From Flagellimonas sp. CMM7 (lineage in GTDB: Bacteria > Bacteroidota > Bacteroidia > Flavobacteriales > Flavobacteriaceae), in the NCBI RefSeq assembly GCF_021390195.1, contig NZ_CP090003.1, forward strand, positions 2,468,001 through 2,532,000: a DNA stretch of 64,000 bases, in the 5' to 3' direction. How positions within the stretch are numbered: position 1 is the stretch's first letter; every line of letters begins with the position of its first letter. The notes beneath the pieces were generated by a model. That model ran no database searches. It was not told the origin of the DNA and saw nothing but the letters and a program-made list of their open reading frames with translations. A program made the translations under genes and the position numbers. Of the stretch, positions 35,287 to 44,006 are shown piece after piece.

Positions 35287-36315
35287 CTACTTTATTAATA
35301 TACTTTTATATCGCTCTAAATTTTTGAGGGCTATACCCGTACCTCTTACAACAGCCCTTAATGGGTCTTCAGCAATATAAACAGGTAAATCAGTTTTTTG
35401 CGAAAGTCTTCTGTCCAAGCCTCTTAACATAGATCCTCCACCAGCTAAGTAAATACCGGTATTGTATATATCCGCAGCCAATTCAGGAGGCGTTTGTGAT
35501 AAGGTTTCCATTACGGCATCTTCTACCCTTAAAATACTTTTGTCAAGTGCTTTAGCAATTTCTCTGTATGAAACTTGAACTTGCTTTGGTTTTCCGGTTA
35601 ATAAGTCTCTTCCTTGGATTGACTTGTCGTCTGGCGGAGATTTTAAATCTTCTGTTGCGGAACCAATTTCAATTTTTATAGCTTCTGCTGTGCTTTCTCC
35701 AACATACAAATTGTGTTGGGTTCTCATGTAATAGATAATATCATTGGTGAAAACATCACCTGCAATCTTAACGGATTTATCACAAACAATTCCTCCAAGT
35801 GCAATCACCGCAATTTCTGTGGTACCACCACCTATATCCACAATCATGTTTCCTTTGGGCTGCATAATATCCAATCCAATACCAATAGCTGCTGCCATAG
35901 GTTCATGGATTAAATAAACTTCCTTGCCATTTACCCTTTCAGCTGACTCTCTTACGGCCCGCATTTCCACTTCGGTAATACCGGAAGGAATACAGATGAC
36001 CATTCTAAGGGCAGGCGGGAACCATTTTTTCTTTAAAGCCGGAATATTTTTGATGAACATGTTGATCATCTTTTCCGAAGCGTCAAAGTCGGCAATTACG
36101 CCATCTTTTAGAGGTCGTATGGTCTTAATGTTCTCATGGGTTTTCCCCTGCATCATATTGGCTTCCCTACCAACTGCTATAATTTTTCCAGAGACTCGGT
36201 CTCGGGCAACAATGGACGGGCTGTCAACTACTACTTTGTCTAAATGAATTATCAGGGTGTTTGCAGTACCAAGGTCGATGGCGATTTCCTCGGTCATGAA
36301 ATCAAAAAATCCCAT
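35287..36315 (-). CDS. mreB: Rod-shape determining actin homologue MreB
   Basis: This 342-residue actin-fold ATPase has the phosphate-binding DLGTANT near residue 14, IGGGTTEIAVIALGG and the adenosine-binding LAGGGSMLRGL region. It forms membrane-bound filaments that guide the elongasome. It is the first gene of the mreB-mreC-mreD-mrdA-rodA operon and follows purH after 55 bases on the same strand, so read-through from purH is possible. Confidence 0.96.
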   Translation of the reverse strand: MGFFDFMTEEIAIDLGTANTLIIHLDKVVVDSPSIVARDRVSGKIIAVGREANMMQGKTHENIKTIRPLKDGVIADFDASEKMINMFIKNIPALKKKWFPPALRMVICIPSGITEVEMRAVRESAERVNGKEVYLIHEPMAAAIGIGLDIMQPKGNMIVDIGGGTTEIAVIALGGIVCDKSVKIAGDVFTNDIIYYMRTQHNLYVGESTAEAIKIEIGSATEDLKSPPDDKSIQGRDLLTGKPKQVQVSYREIAKALDKSILRVEDAVMETLSQTPPELAADIYNTGIYLAGGGSMLRGLDRRLSQKTDLPVYIAEDPLRAVVRGTGIALKNLERYKSILIK

Positions 36316-36370
36316 AAAAAGTGTCGGTTTTTTGGATTAAAAGTAAATTTTATCGGCTAAAGTACTAAAA

Positions 36371-37903
36371 TTAATGCTTAAAATGTCTAGTGCCAGTCAT
36401 TACCATAGCCAGCCCATTTTCATTGCAATAATCTATGCTCAGTTGGTCTTTTATGGAACCTCCTGGTTGTATCACACTTTTTACACCCGCTTTATCCGCA
36501 ATTTCTACGCAATCTGGAAAAGGAAAAAAGGCATCACTGGCCATTACAGCACCATCCAATTCAAAATTAAAAGACCTGGCTTTGTTTATAGCTTGGTTTA
36601 AAGCATCTACTCTGGAAGTCTGCCCTGTGCCACTGGCACAAAGCTGCTTGTTTTTTGCCAGGACAATGGTGTTACTTTTAGTATGCTTACATAGTTTGGA
36701 GGCAAATATTAAATCTTCTATTTCTTCAGAAGAAGGTTTTTTATCTGTTACAGGGGTCAAGCCATCAGATGTATCGGTCTTAAAATCCTTGTCTTGAACC
36801 AAAACTCCGTTAAGACAGGTTCTTACCAAAGTATCAGGCAGATCCACTTCATTTTGAATAAGTATGATTCTATTCTTTTTGCCTTTAAGGATCTCCAAAG
36901 CATCAGCAGAGTAACTAGGGGCTATTACTACTTCACAGAATAATTTATGAATCTCTTCCGCTGTTGATGCATCAATTTCAACATTGGAAATAAGAATGCC
37001 CCCAAAGGCAGAAACTGGGTCACCAGCAAGGGCATCAACATACGCCTGGCTTATAGTATCTCTTGTTGCCAGACCACAAGCATTGTTATGTTTTAAAATG
37101 GCGAAAGTGGGCGCATCATTTTTAAACTCTCCCATTAAATTTACCGCAGCATCAACATCCAAAAGATTATTATAGGATAGTTCTTTTCCGTGAAGTTTGG
37201 TAAACATAGCTTCAAAATCTCCAAAGAAAAAACCTTTTTGGTGTGGGTTTTCACCATAACGAAGCACTCTCCCTTTTTGTTCGCTTATCTTCAATACGGC
37301 CTCATCATGATTTTGATTGAAGTAGTTAAAGATAGCGGTATCATAGTGAGAGGAGACATTGAATGCTTTAGAAGCAAAGCGTTTGCGGTCTTCAAGTGTG
37401 GTTATACCATCACTTTCAGAAATAACATTAAGGAAATCTCCATAATCTTCCATTGATGAAACACACAACACATCTTTAAAGTTTTTGGCGGCAGCACGTA
37501 TCAATGATATGCCACCAATATCTATTTTTTCAATGATATCTTGTTCAGAAGCACCACTGGCAACAGTTTTTTCAAAAGGGTACAGATCTACGATGACAAT
37601 ATCTAGTTGAGGTATTTCAAATTCCTCCATTTGGGCAACATCACTATCATTGTCCTGTCTATTTAAGATTCCCCCAAAAACCTTGGGATGTAATGTTTTT
37701 ACACGACCTCCCAAAATAGAAGGGTAGCTGGTTACATCTTCGACCGGGACTACGTTTATTCCCAAATCTCGAATGAATTTTTCTGTTCCCCCTGTGGAAT
37801 ACAAGGTTACTCCAAGTTCGTCTAGTTTTTTAACAATAGGTTCCAGTCCGTCTTTGTGGAAAACCGAAATAAGTGCAGCCGAGGCTTTTTTGGCAGTGTT
37901 CAT
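36371..37903 (-). CDS. purH: Bifunctional AICAR formyltransferase/IMP cyclohydrolase
   Basis: The 510-residue enzyme does the last two steps of purine synthesis, AICAR to FAICAR to IMP. The N-terminal cyclohydrolase (MGS-like fold, STGGTEKFIRDLG near residue 36) is followed by the transformylase domain with GENPHQKG, KHNNACG and a C-terminal PGGSIKD region. Length and order are normal. A perfect -7 element lies 32 bases upstream. Confidence 0.96.
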   Translation of the reverse strand: MNTAKKASAALISVFHKDGLEPIVKKLDELGVTLYSTGGTEKFIRDLGINVVPVEDVTSYPSILGGRVKTLHPKVFGGILNRQDNDSDVAQMEEFEIPQLDIVIVDLYPFEKTVASGASEQDIIEKIDIGGISLIRAAAKNFKDVLCVSSMEDYGDFLNVISESDGITTLEDRKRFASKAFNVSSHYDTAIFNYFNQNHDEAVLKISEQKGRVLRYGENPHQKGFFFGDFEAMFTKLHGKELSYNNLLDVDAAVNLMGEFKNDAPTFAILKHNNACGLATRDTISQAYVDALAGDPVSAFGGILISNVEIDASTAEEIHKLFCEVVIAPSYSADALEILKGKKNRIILIQNEVDLPDTLVRTCLNGVLVQDKDFKTDTSDGLTPVTDKKPSSEEIEDLIFASKLCKHTKSNTIVLAKNKQLCASGTGQTSRVDALNQAINKARSFNFELDGAVMASDAFFPFPDCVEIADKAGVKSVIQPGGSIKDQLSIDYCNENGLAMVMTGTRHFKH

Positions 37904-37935
37904 TTTGTGTCTTAAAAATCAATTTCTTAAGCACA

Positions 37936-37943
37936 CAAAAGTA
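37936..37943 (-). promoter_or_regulatory. -7 promoter element (TACTTTTG) for purH
   Basis: This is a perfect TAnnTTTG match on the minus strand, 32 bases before the purH ATG. No clear -33 element. Confidence 0.5.
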
Positions 37944-37995
37944 AATTTTTTGTTACTAAAAAGTTAGAAGGGTTATCAACAAAATGGCACTAGTT

Positions 37996-38448
37996 TTAAA
38001 GAATTTCAGCCACTTTTTCATTTACAAATTCCAAAAAGCGTTCATCTTCTTCCGTGAACGGATCAGGAGTATTGGAATCTATATCGATTTGGCCTATATT
38101 TTTGCCATCTTTAAATAATGGGACAACGATTTCAGACTTGACGGTAATACTGCAAGCAATGTAATTGTCTTGAGCTGCAACATCCGGTACAACAAAATTC
38201 TCATTGCTTACGGCTACTTGGCCACAAATACCTTTTCCAAACGGAATAATTGTGTGGTCTGTAGGTGCACCTACATATGGGCCAAGCTTCAATTCGTCCT
38301 TATCGCCATTTTTAAAATAGAACCCTACCCAATTGTAATACGTTATGGAGTCTTTTAGCAATTGACAAACTTCGGTTAAACGGGTTTCTATGCTTTTTTC
38401 TTTTTCCGCTAGGATGGAAGTTACTTTGGGTTTTAGGGACAATAACAT
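37996..38448 (-). CDS. GAF-domain protein resembling free methionine-(R)-sulfoxide reductase
   Basis: The 150-residue single-GAF protein has the fRMsr frame: GKGICG with Cys75 and IACS with Cys99, 24 residues apart as in the E. coli enzyme (Cys94 and Cys118). The C-terminal IGQIDIDS and FTEEDE segments also match. The third cysteine of characterised fRMsr, ten residues before GxCG, falls on a TDHT stretch and is absent. It may use a different reducing route, or the substrate may differ. It is a single gene with its own -7 element. Confidence 0.75.
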   Translation of the reverse strand: MLLSLKPKVTSILAEKEKSIETRLTEVCQLLKDSITYYNWVGFYFKNGDKDELKLGPYVGAPTDHTIIPFGKGICGQVAVSNENFVVPDVAAQDNYIACSITVKSEIVVPLFKDGKNIGQIDIDSNTPDPFTEEDERFLEFVNEKVAEIL

Positions 38449-38463
38449 GAAATTATTTTTTTA

Positions 38464-38471
38464 CAAATTTA
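38464..38471 (-). promoter_or_regulatory. -7 promoter element (TAAATTTG) for the fRMsr-like gene
   Basis: This is a perfect TAnnTTTG match on the minus strand, 15 bases before the ATG at 38448. Confidence 0.4.
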
Positions 38472-38528
38472 TTTTAATTGAAAGTTTTTTGTCTTCTTAA
38501 AAGACTAAAAATTACACAATAAGGTAAC

Positions 38529-38539
38529 CTAAAGTTTAG
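38529..38539. promoter_or_regulatory. CTAAAGTTTAG palindrome, copy 2
   Basis: The same 11-base palindrome as at 16707-16717, again preceded by GTAAC, lies about 43 bases upstream of the metal-operon -7 element. It may be an operator shared with the DPP4 promoter region, or AT-rich coincidence. Confidence 0.3.
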
Positions 38540-38581
38540 TTAATGAAAAGGGGTTAAAATCCTTTAAAGTGAAATAAATCG

Positions 38582-38589
38582 TAATTTTG
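38582..38589 (+). promoter_or_regulatory. -7 promoter element (TAATTTTG) of the metal operon
   Basis: This is a perfect TAnnTTTG match ending five bases before the GTG start at 38595. If used, transcription would begin at or next to the start codon, giving a leaderless message. Confidence 0.45.
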
Positions 38590-38594
38590 CTCTT

Positions 38595-39005
38595 GTGAAA
38601 ACAGTTTTTCATCATACCGTTTCAGTGTTACTTGCCATCATGGTATTGCTTTCCACCCTTTCATGGACCGTGGACAAGCATTTTTGCATGGGGAGGGTTA
38701 TGGACATTTCACTGTTTGTTGCTGCAGAGGAATGTGGTATGGAGGCCGCAATGTCCTTAATGAAAGACAAAGTGGCGGAAAACCATTGTTGCGACGATGA
38801 GTCCTTTACTTTTTTTGGTCAGGATGACCTTAAATTTTCGTTGGATGATTTGGAGCTAGAGCATCAACAGTTTCTAGTTGCTTTTACATGTTCTTATCTT
38901 GATAGATTTGTTCCGGTTGATAAGCTTCCGGTTCCTAACGAAAAATACCCGCCACCTCTTTTGGTCAAAGACATAACTGTTTTGGACCAGGTCTTTTTGA
39001 TTTGA
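38595..39005 (+). CDS. HYC_CC_PP family exported protein
   Basis: The 136-residue protein starts with GTG and has an N-terminal signal or anchor helix (residues 7-25). It shows the residues that name its family: H-F-C at 29-31, a Cys-Cys pair at 65-66 in NHCCDD, and a triple proline near the C-terminus in KYPPPLL. The His and Cys residues suggest metal binding, probably copper. It heads an operon with a TonB receptor and two heavy-metal-associated proteins, which supports a metal role. The biochemical function is not established. Confidence 0.8.
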   Translation: MKTVFHHTVSVLLAIMVLLSTLSWTVDKHFCMGRVMDISLFVAAEECGMEAAMSLMKDKVAENHCCDDESFTFFGQDDLKFSLDDLELEHQQFLVAFTCSYLDRFVPVDKLPVPNEKYPPPLLVKDITVLDQVFLI

Positions 39006-39089
39006 TGTTTTTGAATTTTTGGAATGAAGTCCCAAATGGACTGAAATCGACACATCGTACTGTGTCAAGTCAAAATTCAATACATATCA

Positions 39090-41324
39090 ATGAAACAAAT
39101 AATATTATTACTTTTTTGCCTTCCAATGATGGTGGGCGCCCAAAAGAAAATTCAGGGTATGGTCATGGAGGCCAATACCGAAAATAAACATATAGGACTT
39201 GGTGGTGCCAACGTCTATTGGTTAAATTCTCAAACAGGTACCATTACTAAAAATGATGGGACTTTCAGTATACCTTATCTGGAAGAATACAATAAACTGA
39301 TCATAAGTTTTGTAGGTTTTAGAACAGATACCTTGATTATAGATGAACCAAAAATGGTGCATCATTGGTTACAACCTTCCAATCAGTTGGATGAGGTGGT
39401 AGTGCGTAAAGAGAGAGATGCCGTACAAAAGACATTTTTTGCCACGCAAAACGTAATTACGGTCAATAGTGCTGAACTTTTGAAGGCGGCATGCTGTAAT
39501 CTATCTGAAAGTTTTGAAACTAATCCGGCAATAGATGTCAATTTCAATGATGCGCTTACTGGAACAAAACAAATTCAGATGTTGGGGCTTACCAGTCCTT
39601 ATTTATTAATTACCCAAGAGAACATTCCAATGGTAAGAGGCGCCTCCCAAACATATGGGCTCACTTTTACCCCTGGTACTTGGGTAGAAAGCATTCAAAT
39701 TACCAAAGGAGGCGGGAGTGTGGTGAATGGATACGAGAGCATTTCAGGTCAAATCAATACCGAGTTACAAAAACCGATGACAGATAACCCGGTATTTGTT
39801 AATGGGTATGGAAATTTAAATGGGCGTTTGGAATTGAATACCCATTTAAATACCAAATTGTCTGATAAATGGAGCACTGGATTATTTATCCATGGCAATA
39901 GAAGGGATATTGAAGTGGATAATAATGACGATGGATTTTTGGATACGCCTCTGGCCAATCAAATTAATATCATGAACCGATGGCAGTATCAAAACCCAGA
40001 GAAAGGATGGGTGACCTTCTTTAACCTTAGATTCCTTAATGATGAAAAACAAGTAGGGGAGACTAATTTCAATCCGGATACAGATCGTTTCACTACGAAT
40101 GCCTGGGGTAGCGAAATTGATACACAAAGATTTGATGGCTCAGTAAAATTAGGATATGTTTTCCCGGAATTACCATTTCAAAGCTTCGGTTTTCAAGCTT
40201 CCTATAGCAGTCATCAACAGGATTCTTATTATGGCTTCAATGTGTACGATATAGACCACGAAAGTATCTATTCAAACTTTTTGTTCAATTCAATTATAGG
40301 GAATACAAAGAACAAATTTAAAACTGGATTGACCTTTGCATATGATGGCTATGATGAACTGGTAAATAATCAGGATTTTGAAAGAGTGGACAGGTCTGTT
40401 GGTGCTTTTTTTGAATACAGTTATACCAGTTTGGAGAAGGTGAGCTTAACAGCTGGTCTAAGATTGGATTCTCATAACCGATTGGGAACTTTTTTTACAC
40501 CAAGATTCCATATTCGATATACTCCTTGGGAAAAAGCCAGTATAAGAGGGTCTTTTGGCATAGGAAGAAGGGCTGCGAATATTTTTGCTGAGAACCAAAG
40601 GTTGTTTGCTTCGGCAAGAACTATTCAACTTAATGGCAATGGTGGTGATATTTATGGTTTTGATGCAGAAAAGGCGATGAATTTTGGCATAAGCTTTTTA
40701 CAGGGGTTTACATGGTTGGAAAGGCCAGGGAACTTTTCTGTGGACTTTTACAGGACCGATTTTGACAATCAAATTGTAGTTGATTGGGAAAACCCGGGAG
40801 AAGTCAGTTTTTCAAACTTGGAAGGAAAGAGTTTCGCGAATAGTTTACAGGTAGAATTGAACCATGAAATACTTCCCAATTTAGAAGTTAGGACCGCCTA
40901 TAAGTTTTATGATGTAAAAACAGATTTTCAGACAGGGCTCTTGCAAAAACCCTTACAGGCTCGCCACAGGTATTTTGCCAATGTTGGTTACAATACAACA
41001 GAAACAGAGAATGGCGGTCAATGGCGATTTGATTATACACTTCACGCTTTGGGTGAGCAACGCTTGCCAAATACTTCTGCAAATCCTGTAGGTTTTCAAC
41101 TTGGTGATTTTGCGGAAGGTTACAGCTTAATGAATGCCCAAATTACTAAAGTGTTTTCAAAAAAGTTTGAAGTATATGTAGGAGGTGAGAATTTGACTAA
41201 TTTTAGACAAAACAACCCAGTTTTGGGAGCAGAAGACCCATTTGGTACAAATTTTGACACAACAATTATATACGCTCCCATTTTTGGAAGAATGCTCTAT
41301 GCGGGCTTTAGATTTAAATCGTAA
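39090..41324 (+). CDS. TonB-dependent outer-membrane receptor (metal operon)
   Basis: The 744-residue receptor has a signal peptide (residues 1-17), a carboxypeptidase-D regulatory-like beta-sandwich (about 20-100), a plug domain (about 115-220, including an unusual AACCNLSESF with paired cysteines) and a 22-strand barrel ending in YAGFRFKS. It would import a ligand with TonB energy. Being between an HYC_CC_PP gene and HMA-domain genes, the ligand is probably a metal ion or metal complex, copper being the best guess. The Cys pair in the plug could be a ligand-binding feature. Confidence 0.88.
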   Translation: MKQIILLLFCLPMMVGAQKKIQGMVMEANTENKHIGLGGANVYWLNSQTGTITKNDGTFSIPYLEEYNKLIISFVGFRTDTLIIDEPKMVHHWLQPSNQLDEVVVRKERDAVQKTFFATQNVITVNSAELLKAACCNLSESFETNPAIDVNFNDALTGTKQIQMLGLTSPYLLITQENIPMVRGASQTYGLTFTPGTWVESIQITKGGGSVVNGYESISGQINTELQKPMTDNPVFVNGYGNLNGRLELNTHLNTKLSDKWSTGLFIHGNRRDIEVDNNDDGFLDTPLANQINIMNRWQYQNPEKGWVTFFNLRFLNDEKQVGETNFNPDTDRFTTNAWGSEIDTQRFDGSVKLGYVFPELPFQSFGFQASYSSHQQDSYYGFNVYDIDHESIYSNFLFNSIIGNTKNKFKTGLTFAYDGYDELVNNQDFERVDRSVGAFFEYSYTSLEKVSLTAGLRLDSHNRLGTFFTPRFHIRYTPWEKASIRGSFGIGRRAANIFAENQRLFASARTIQLNGNGGDIYGFDAEKAMNFGISFLQGFTWLERPGNFSVDFYRTDFDNQIVVDWENPGEVSFSNLEGKSFANSLQVELNHEILPNLEVRTAYKFYDVKTDFQTGLLQKPLQARHRYFANVGYNTTETENGGQWRFDYTLHALGEQRLPNTSANPVGFQLGDFAEGYSLMNAQITKVFSKKFEVYVGGENLTNFRQNNPVLGAEDPFGTNFDTTIIYAPIFGRMLYAGFRFKS

Positions 41325-41344
41325 CACCTAAAAAATAGATAAAA

Positions 41345-41701
41345 ATGAGAAACATAGTATTGACCATAACGTGCATATTGATTTCGGCAATTGGTTTTGC
41401 GCAGGACAAAAATAAAAAGGTCGCTTTTGAGGTAGATGGCAAATGTGAAATGTGCAAAATGCGGATAGAAAAAGCGGCCTTGAATGTTACGGGGGTCAAA
41501 TATGCCACATGGGATATTCCCTCGCACCAGTTGTCTTTAGTGGTAGATGAAAGAAAGACAGATCCTATGAAGATTAAAACGGCTTTGGTTGCAGCTGGGC
41601 ATGATACCAAAGAACTTAAGGCAACAGAAGAAGCCTATGATAAGATTCATCCTTGTTGCAAATACAGGGAAGATAATTCAGACGACAGTGATAAGCATTA
41701 A
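41345..41701 (+). CDS. Periplasmic heavy-metal-associated (HMA) domain protein
   Basis: The 118-residue product has a signal peptide (residues 1-20) and one HMA ferredoxin-like domain with Cys34-x-x-Cys37 in GKCEMCKMRIE, suitable for binding Cu(I) or a similar soft metal. A second Cys pair occurs near the C-terminus (HPCCKY), followed by an acidic/His tail. It likely passes metal between the TonB receptor and the inner-membrane partner encoded one codon boundary downstream. Confidence 0.88.
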   Translation: MRNIVLTITCILISAIGFAQDKNKKVAFEVDGKCEMCKMRIEKAALNVTGVKYATWDIPSHQLSLVVDERKTDPMKIKTALVAAGHDTKELKATEEAYDKIHPCCKYREDNSDDSDKH

Positions 41702-42409
41702 ATGGAACAAACGTATTCAATCATTGGAATGACCTGCGAAGGTTGTGTTGCTTCAGTGTCAAATAAGCTTTCTAAAACAAAGGGAGTTAAAGGAGTTAAG
41801 GTAAGCTTAGAAGATGCGCAGGCAAGAATTGTGTCCAGACACCACCTTTCTACCAGTGCATTGCAGGCCGCTTTGGGAGGTAAATATGCTATTGAGGAAG
41901 AACATTCAGTTATTTCGATGGTAACGGTAGAGGAAAAGTCGAAATGGGTGCAATTAAAGCCTTTGTTCTTGATTTTTGCTTATTTGTTTGGAGGCTCCAT
42001 TCTTTTGCATTTTAAAAACTGGGATACTGGTGAGGCAATGTTGGATTTTATGGGCTTGTTCTATGTAGTCTTCAGCTTTTTTAAATTCTTGGATTTGAAA
42101 GGTTTTCCAGAAAGTTTTGCAATGTACGATCCTTTGGCAAAACTAATTCCAGCCTATGGTTGGCTATATCCTTTTATAGAGTTGGGATTGGGATTACTTT
42201 TCTTAATGCGATTGAAGATAACCTTTGCACTAATTGTGACCATCGTTATTCTGGGAATTACAACTATTGGTGTTACCAAAACCTTGTTGGACAAAAAAAG
42301 TATTAGATGCGCGTGTTTGGGCACGGCTCTAAAACTGCCAATGACAGAAGCAACGTTTATCGAAAATGCCATTATGTTGGTTATGGCTGGTTTGATGCTT
42401 GCGGGCTAA
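41702..42409 (+). CDS. HMA domain fused to a MauE/DoxX-like four-helix membrane domain
   Basis: The 235-residue protein joins a cytoplasmic-type HMA domain (residues 1-68, Cys12-x-x-Cys15 in GMTCEGC) to a membrane domain with four predicted helices (about 86-104, 113-131, 152-170 and 174-193, with a further hydrophobic stretch at the end) of MauE/DoxX type, including CAC at 203-205. MauE-type domains take part in disulfide or redox handling. The fusion suggests coupled metal delivery and thiol redox. It begins at the stop codon of the previous gene and ends the operon. Confidence 0.82.
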   Translation: MEQTYSIIGMTCEGCVASVSNKLSKTKGVKGVKVSLEDAQARIVSRHHLSTSALQAALGGKYAIEEEHSVISMVTVEEKSKWVQLKPLFLIFAYLFGGSILLHFKNWDTGEAMLDFMGLFYVVFSFFKFLDLKGFPESFAMYDPLAKLIPAYGWLYPFIELGLGLLFLMRLKITFALIVTIVILGITTIGVTKTLLDKKSIRCACLGTALKLPMTEATFIENAIMLVMAGLMLAG

Positions 42410-42423
42410 ATAAAAATGGAATT

Positions 42424-42466
42424 AACCCTTTTTCATGTTCTTTGTTTTAAGTCTTGAAAAAGGGTT
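42424..42466. terminator. Terminator between the metal operon and the GH29 gene
   Basis: A 12-bp perfect stem (AACCCTTTTTCA / TGAAAAAGGGTT) with a 19-base loop lies between convergent ends at 42409 and 42473. It is usable in both directions. Confidence 0.65.
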
Positions 42467-42472
42467 TCTTGT

Positions 42473-43966
42473 TTATTTCAATTTTATCACAAAAGCATTT
42501 GTACCCAATAGTTTTGGTTTTAGATTGTTGGGTATTTTTATGGTTAATCCATCCTTGGAAGATGTGCATTTTAATTTTGTATTAAAACCAAGAATTCTTG
42601 CTCTAACATTTTTTTGAGGAACGTATCCTGAAAACTTTATCTCAGAAGGCAGGTCGTTCTGACCCTTTTCTGTGAGGTAGATAAGATAAATGGAACCATC
42701 GGGTTTAGACGTAATACAGATATTATCAAACTTATAAGGTGCCATAGATCTAGTGCCATAAATTGCTTCGTTGTTTATGTTCATCCAATCTGCCATTTCT
42801 TGGAGTAATTGATAAGCACCATCGTCCCATTCTCCTTCTGGACTTGGGGCAATGTTTAATAACAAATTACCTCCTTTGGCCACAATATCCACAAGAGTAT
42901 GCACAGCTTCGCGACCAGACATATACTTTGCATTAAAAGAATATGACCAGGAACCACCAGCAATAATACATGACTCCCATGGGTAGGGCAATGGTTTTTC
43001 AGGAACTCTATTTTCCGGAGTTAAATAGTTTTGGTTAATACCGTGAACTGCGCGGTCTACAACAATTAACCCCGGTTGTTTGATTCTGGCCTTTTTGACC
43101 AATGCATCCATTTTAATGTCTTGGTTGATGATTCTATGTTTTAGATAACCATTTTCGTTGTCTTTCAATTGCTGATCGTACCAGCTGGTTATTGAAGATT
43201 TGGGGGTTTTAGCGACCCAACCGCCATCCAGCCAAAGAATATCCACTTTACCATAGTCTGTAAGTAATTCTAAAATTTGATTATGGGTGAAATCAACAAA
43301 TTCCTGCCATTTTTTTGGATTGGCCTCAGGTTCATAATTTACATTACGGTCTCTAGGAGGGTAATAAGGGTCCCAATAAGATGGCTCGTGCCAGTCCGGT
43401 TTTGAAAAATATGCCCCTGCCCAAAAACCTTCCGCTCTAAAAGAATCAAAAATCTCCTTTGTTATATTCGCTTTGGGATGTGTTGAAAATGGAGTTTCCG
43501 AATCTGTTATTTTGTAGTCCGTATATTTTGAATCGAACATAGAAAAACCATCATGATGTTTGGTTGTAAAAACCACATATTTCATTCCTGCATTCTTTGC
43601 TGCGTTTGCCCATTTATCTGGATTGAATTTAGTTGGATTAAATGTTTTCTTTAGATCCTCATATTCCTGCTTATAAGTATAATAATCCATGGGGTTAGAT
43701 CCCTTCGTGCGTTCACACCATCCATATTCTTCAGGACAGAGTGACCATGATTCCACAATTCCCCATTGGCTGTAGGTTCCCCAGTGCATTAATAACCCAA
43801 ATTTTAAATCTTGCCATTGCTCCAGCTTCTTCAGTACCAAGGGGTCTGTTTCGGGAACGTAGCGCTCATCTTCATAAATAGCCTGGGCATTTAAAACACC
43901 AATGTTTATAATTAATAAGAATAGGCACCATTCTAATTGTTTTTTTATTGATTGATTTACTCTCAT
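42473..43966 (-). CDS. Alpha-L-fucosidase, glycoside hydrolase family 29
   Basis: The 497-residue exported enzyme removes alpha-linked fucose. A signal peptide ends near residue 28 (LNAQA). GH29 landmarks are FGLLMHWGTYS at 57-66, the KHHDGF segment at 136-141 and the nucleophile Asp247 in LWLDGGW; a C-terminal beta-sandwich starts near residue 400. The general acid is not conserved in position in this family and cannot be named. It is the last gene of a four-gene cluster with GH18, DUF4838 and GH3 genes, so the target is probably a fucosylated glycan. Confidence 0.93.
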   Translation of the reverse strand: MRVNQSIKKQLEWCLFLLIINIGVLNAQAIYEDERYVPETDPLVLKKLEQWQDLKFGLLMHWGTYSQWGIVESWSLCPEEYGWCERTKGSNPMDYYTYKQEYEDLKKTFNPTKFNPDKWANAAKNAGMKYVVFTTKHHDGFSMFDSKYTDYKITDSETPFSTHPKANITKEIFDSFRAEGFWAGAYFSKPDWHEPSYWDPYYPPRDRNVNYEPEANPKKWQEFVDFTHNQILELLTDYGKVDILWLDGGWVAKTPKSSITSWYDQQLKDNENGYLKHRIINQDIKMDALVKKARIKQPGLIVVDRAVHGINQNYLTPENRVPEKPLPYPWESCIIAGGSWSYSFNAKYMSGREAVHTLVDIVAKGGNLLLNIAPSPEGEWDDGAYQLLQEMADWMNINNEAIYGTRSMAPYKFDNICITSKPDGSIYLIYLTEKGQNDLPSEIKFSGYVPQKNVRARILGFNTKLKCTSSKDGLTIKIPNNLKPKLLGTNAFVIKLK

Positions 43967-44006
43967 TACTGTTTTATTAAAATTAGATATTGATAATTGA
44001 GTTGGT

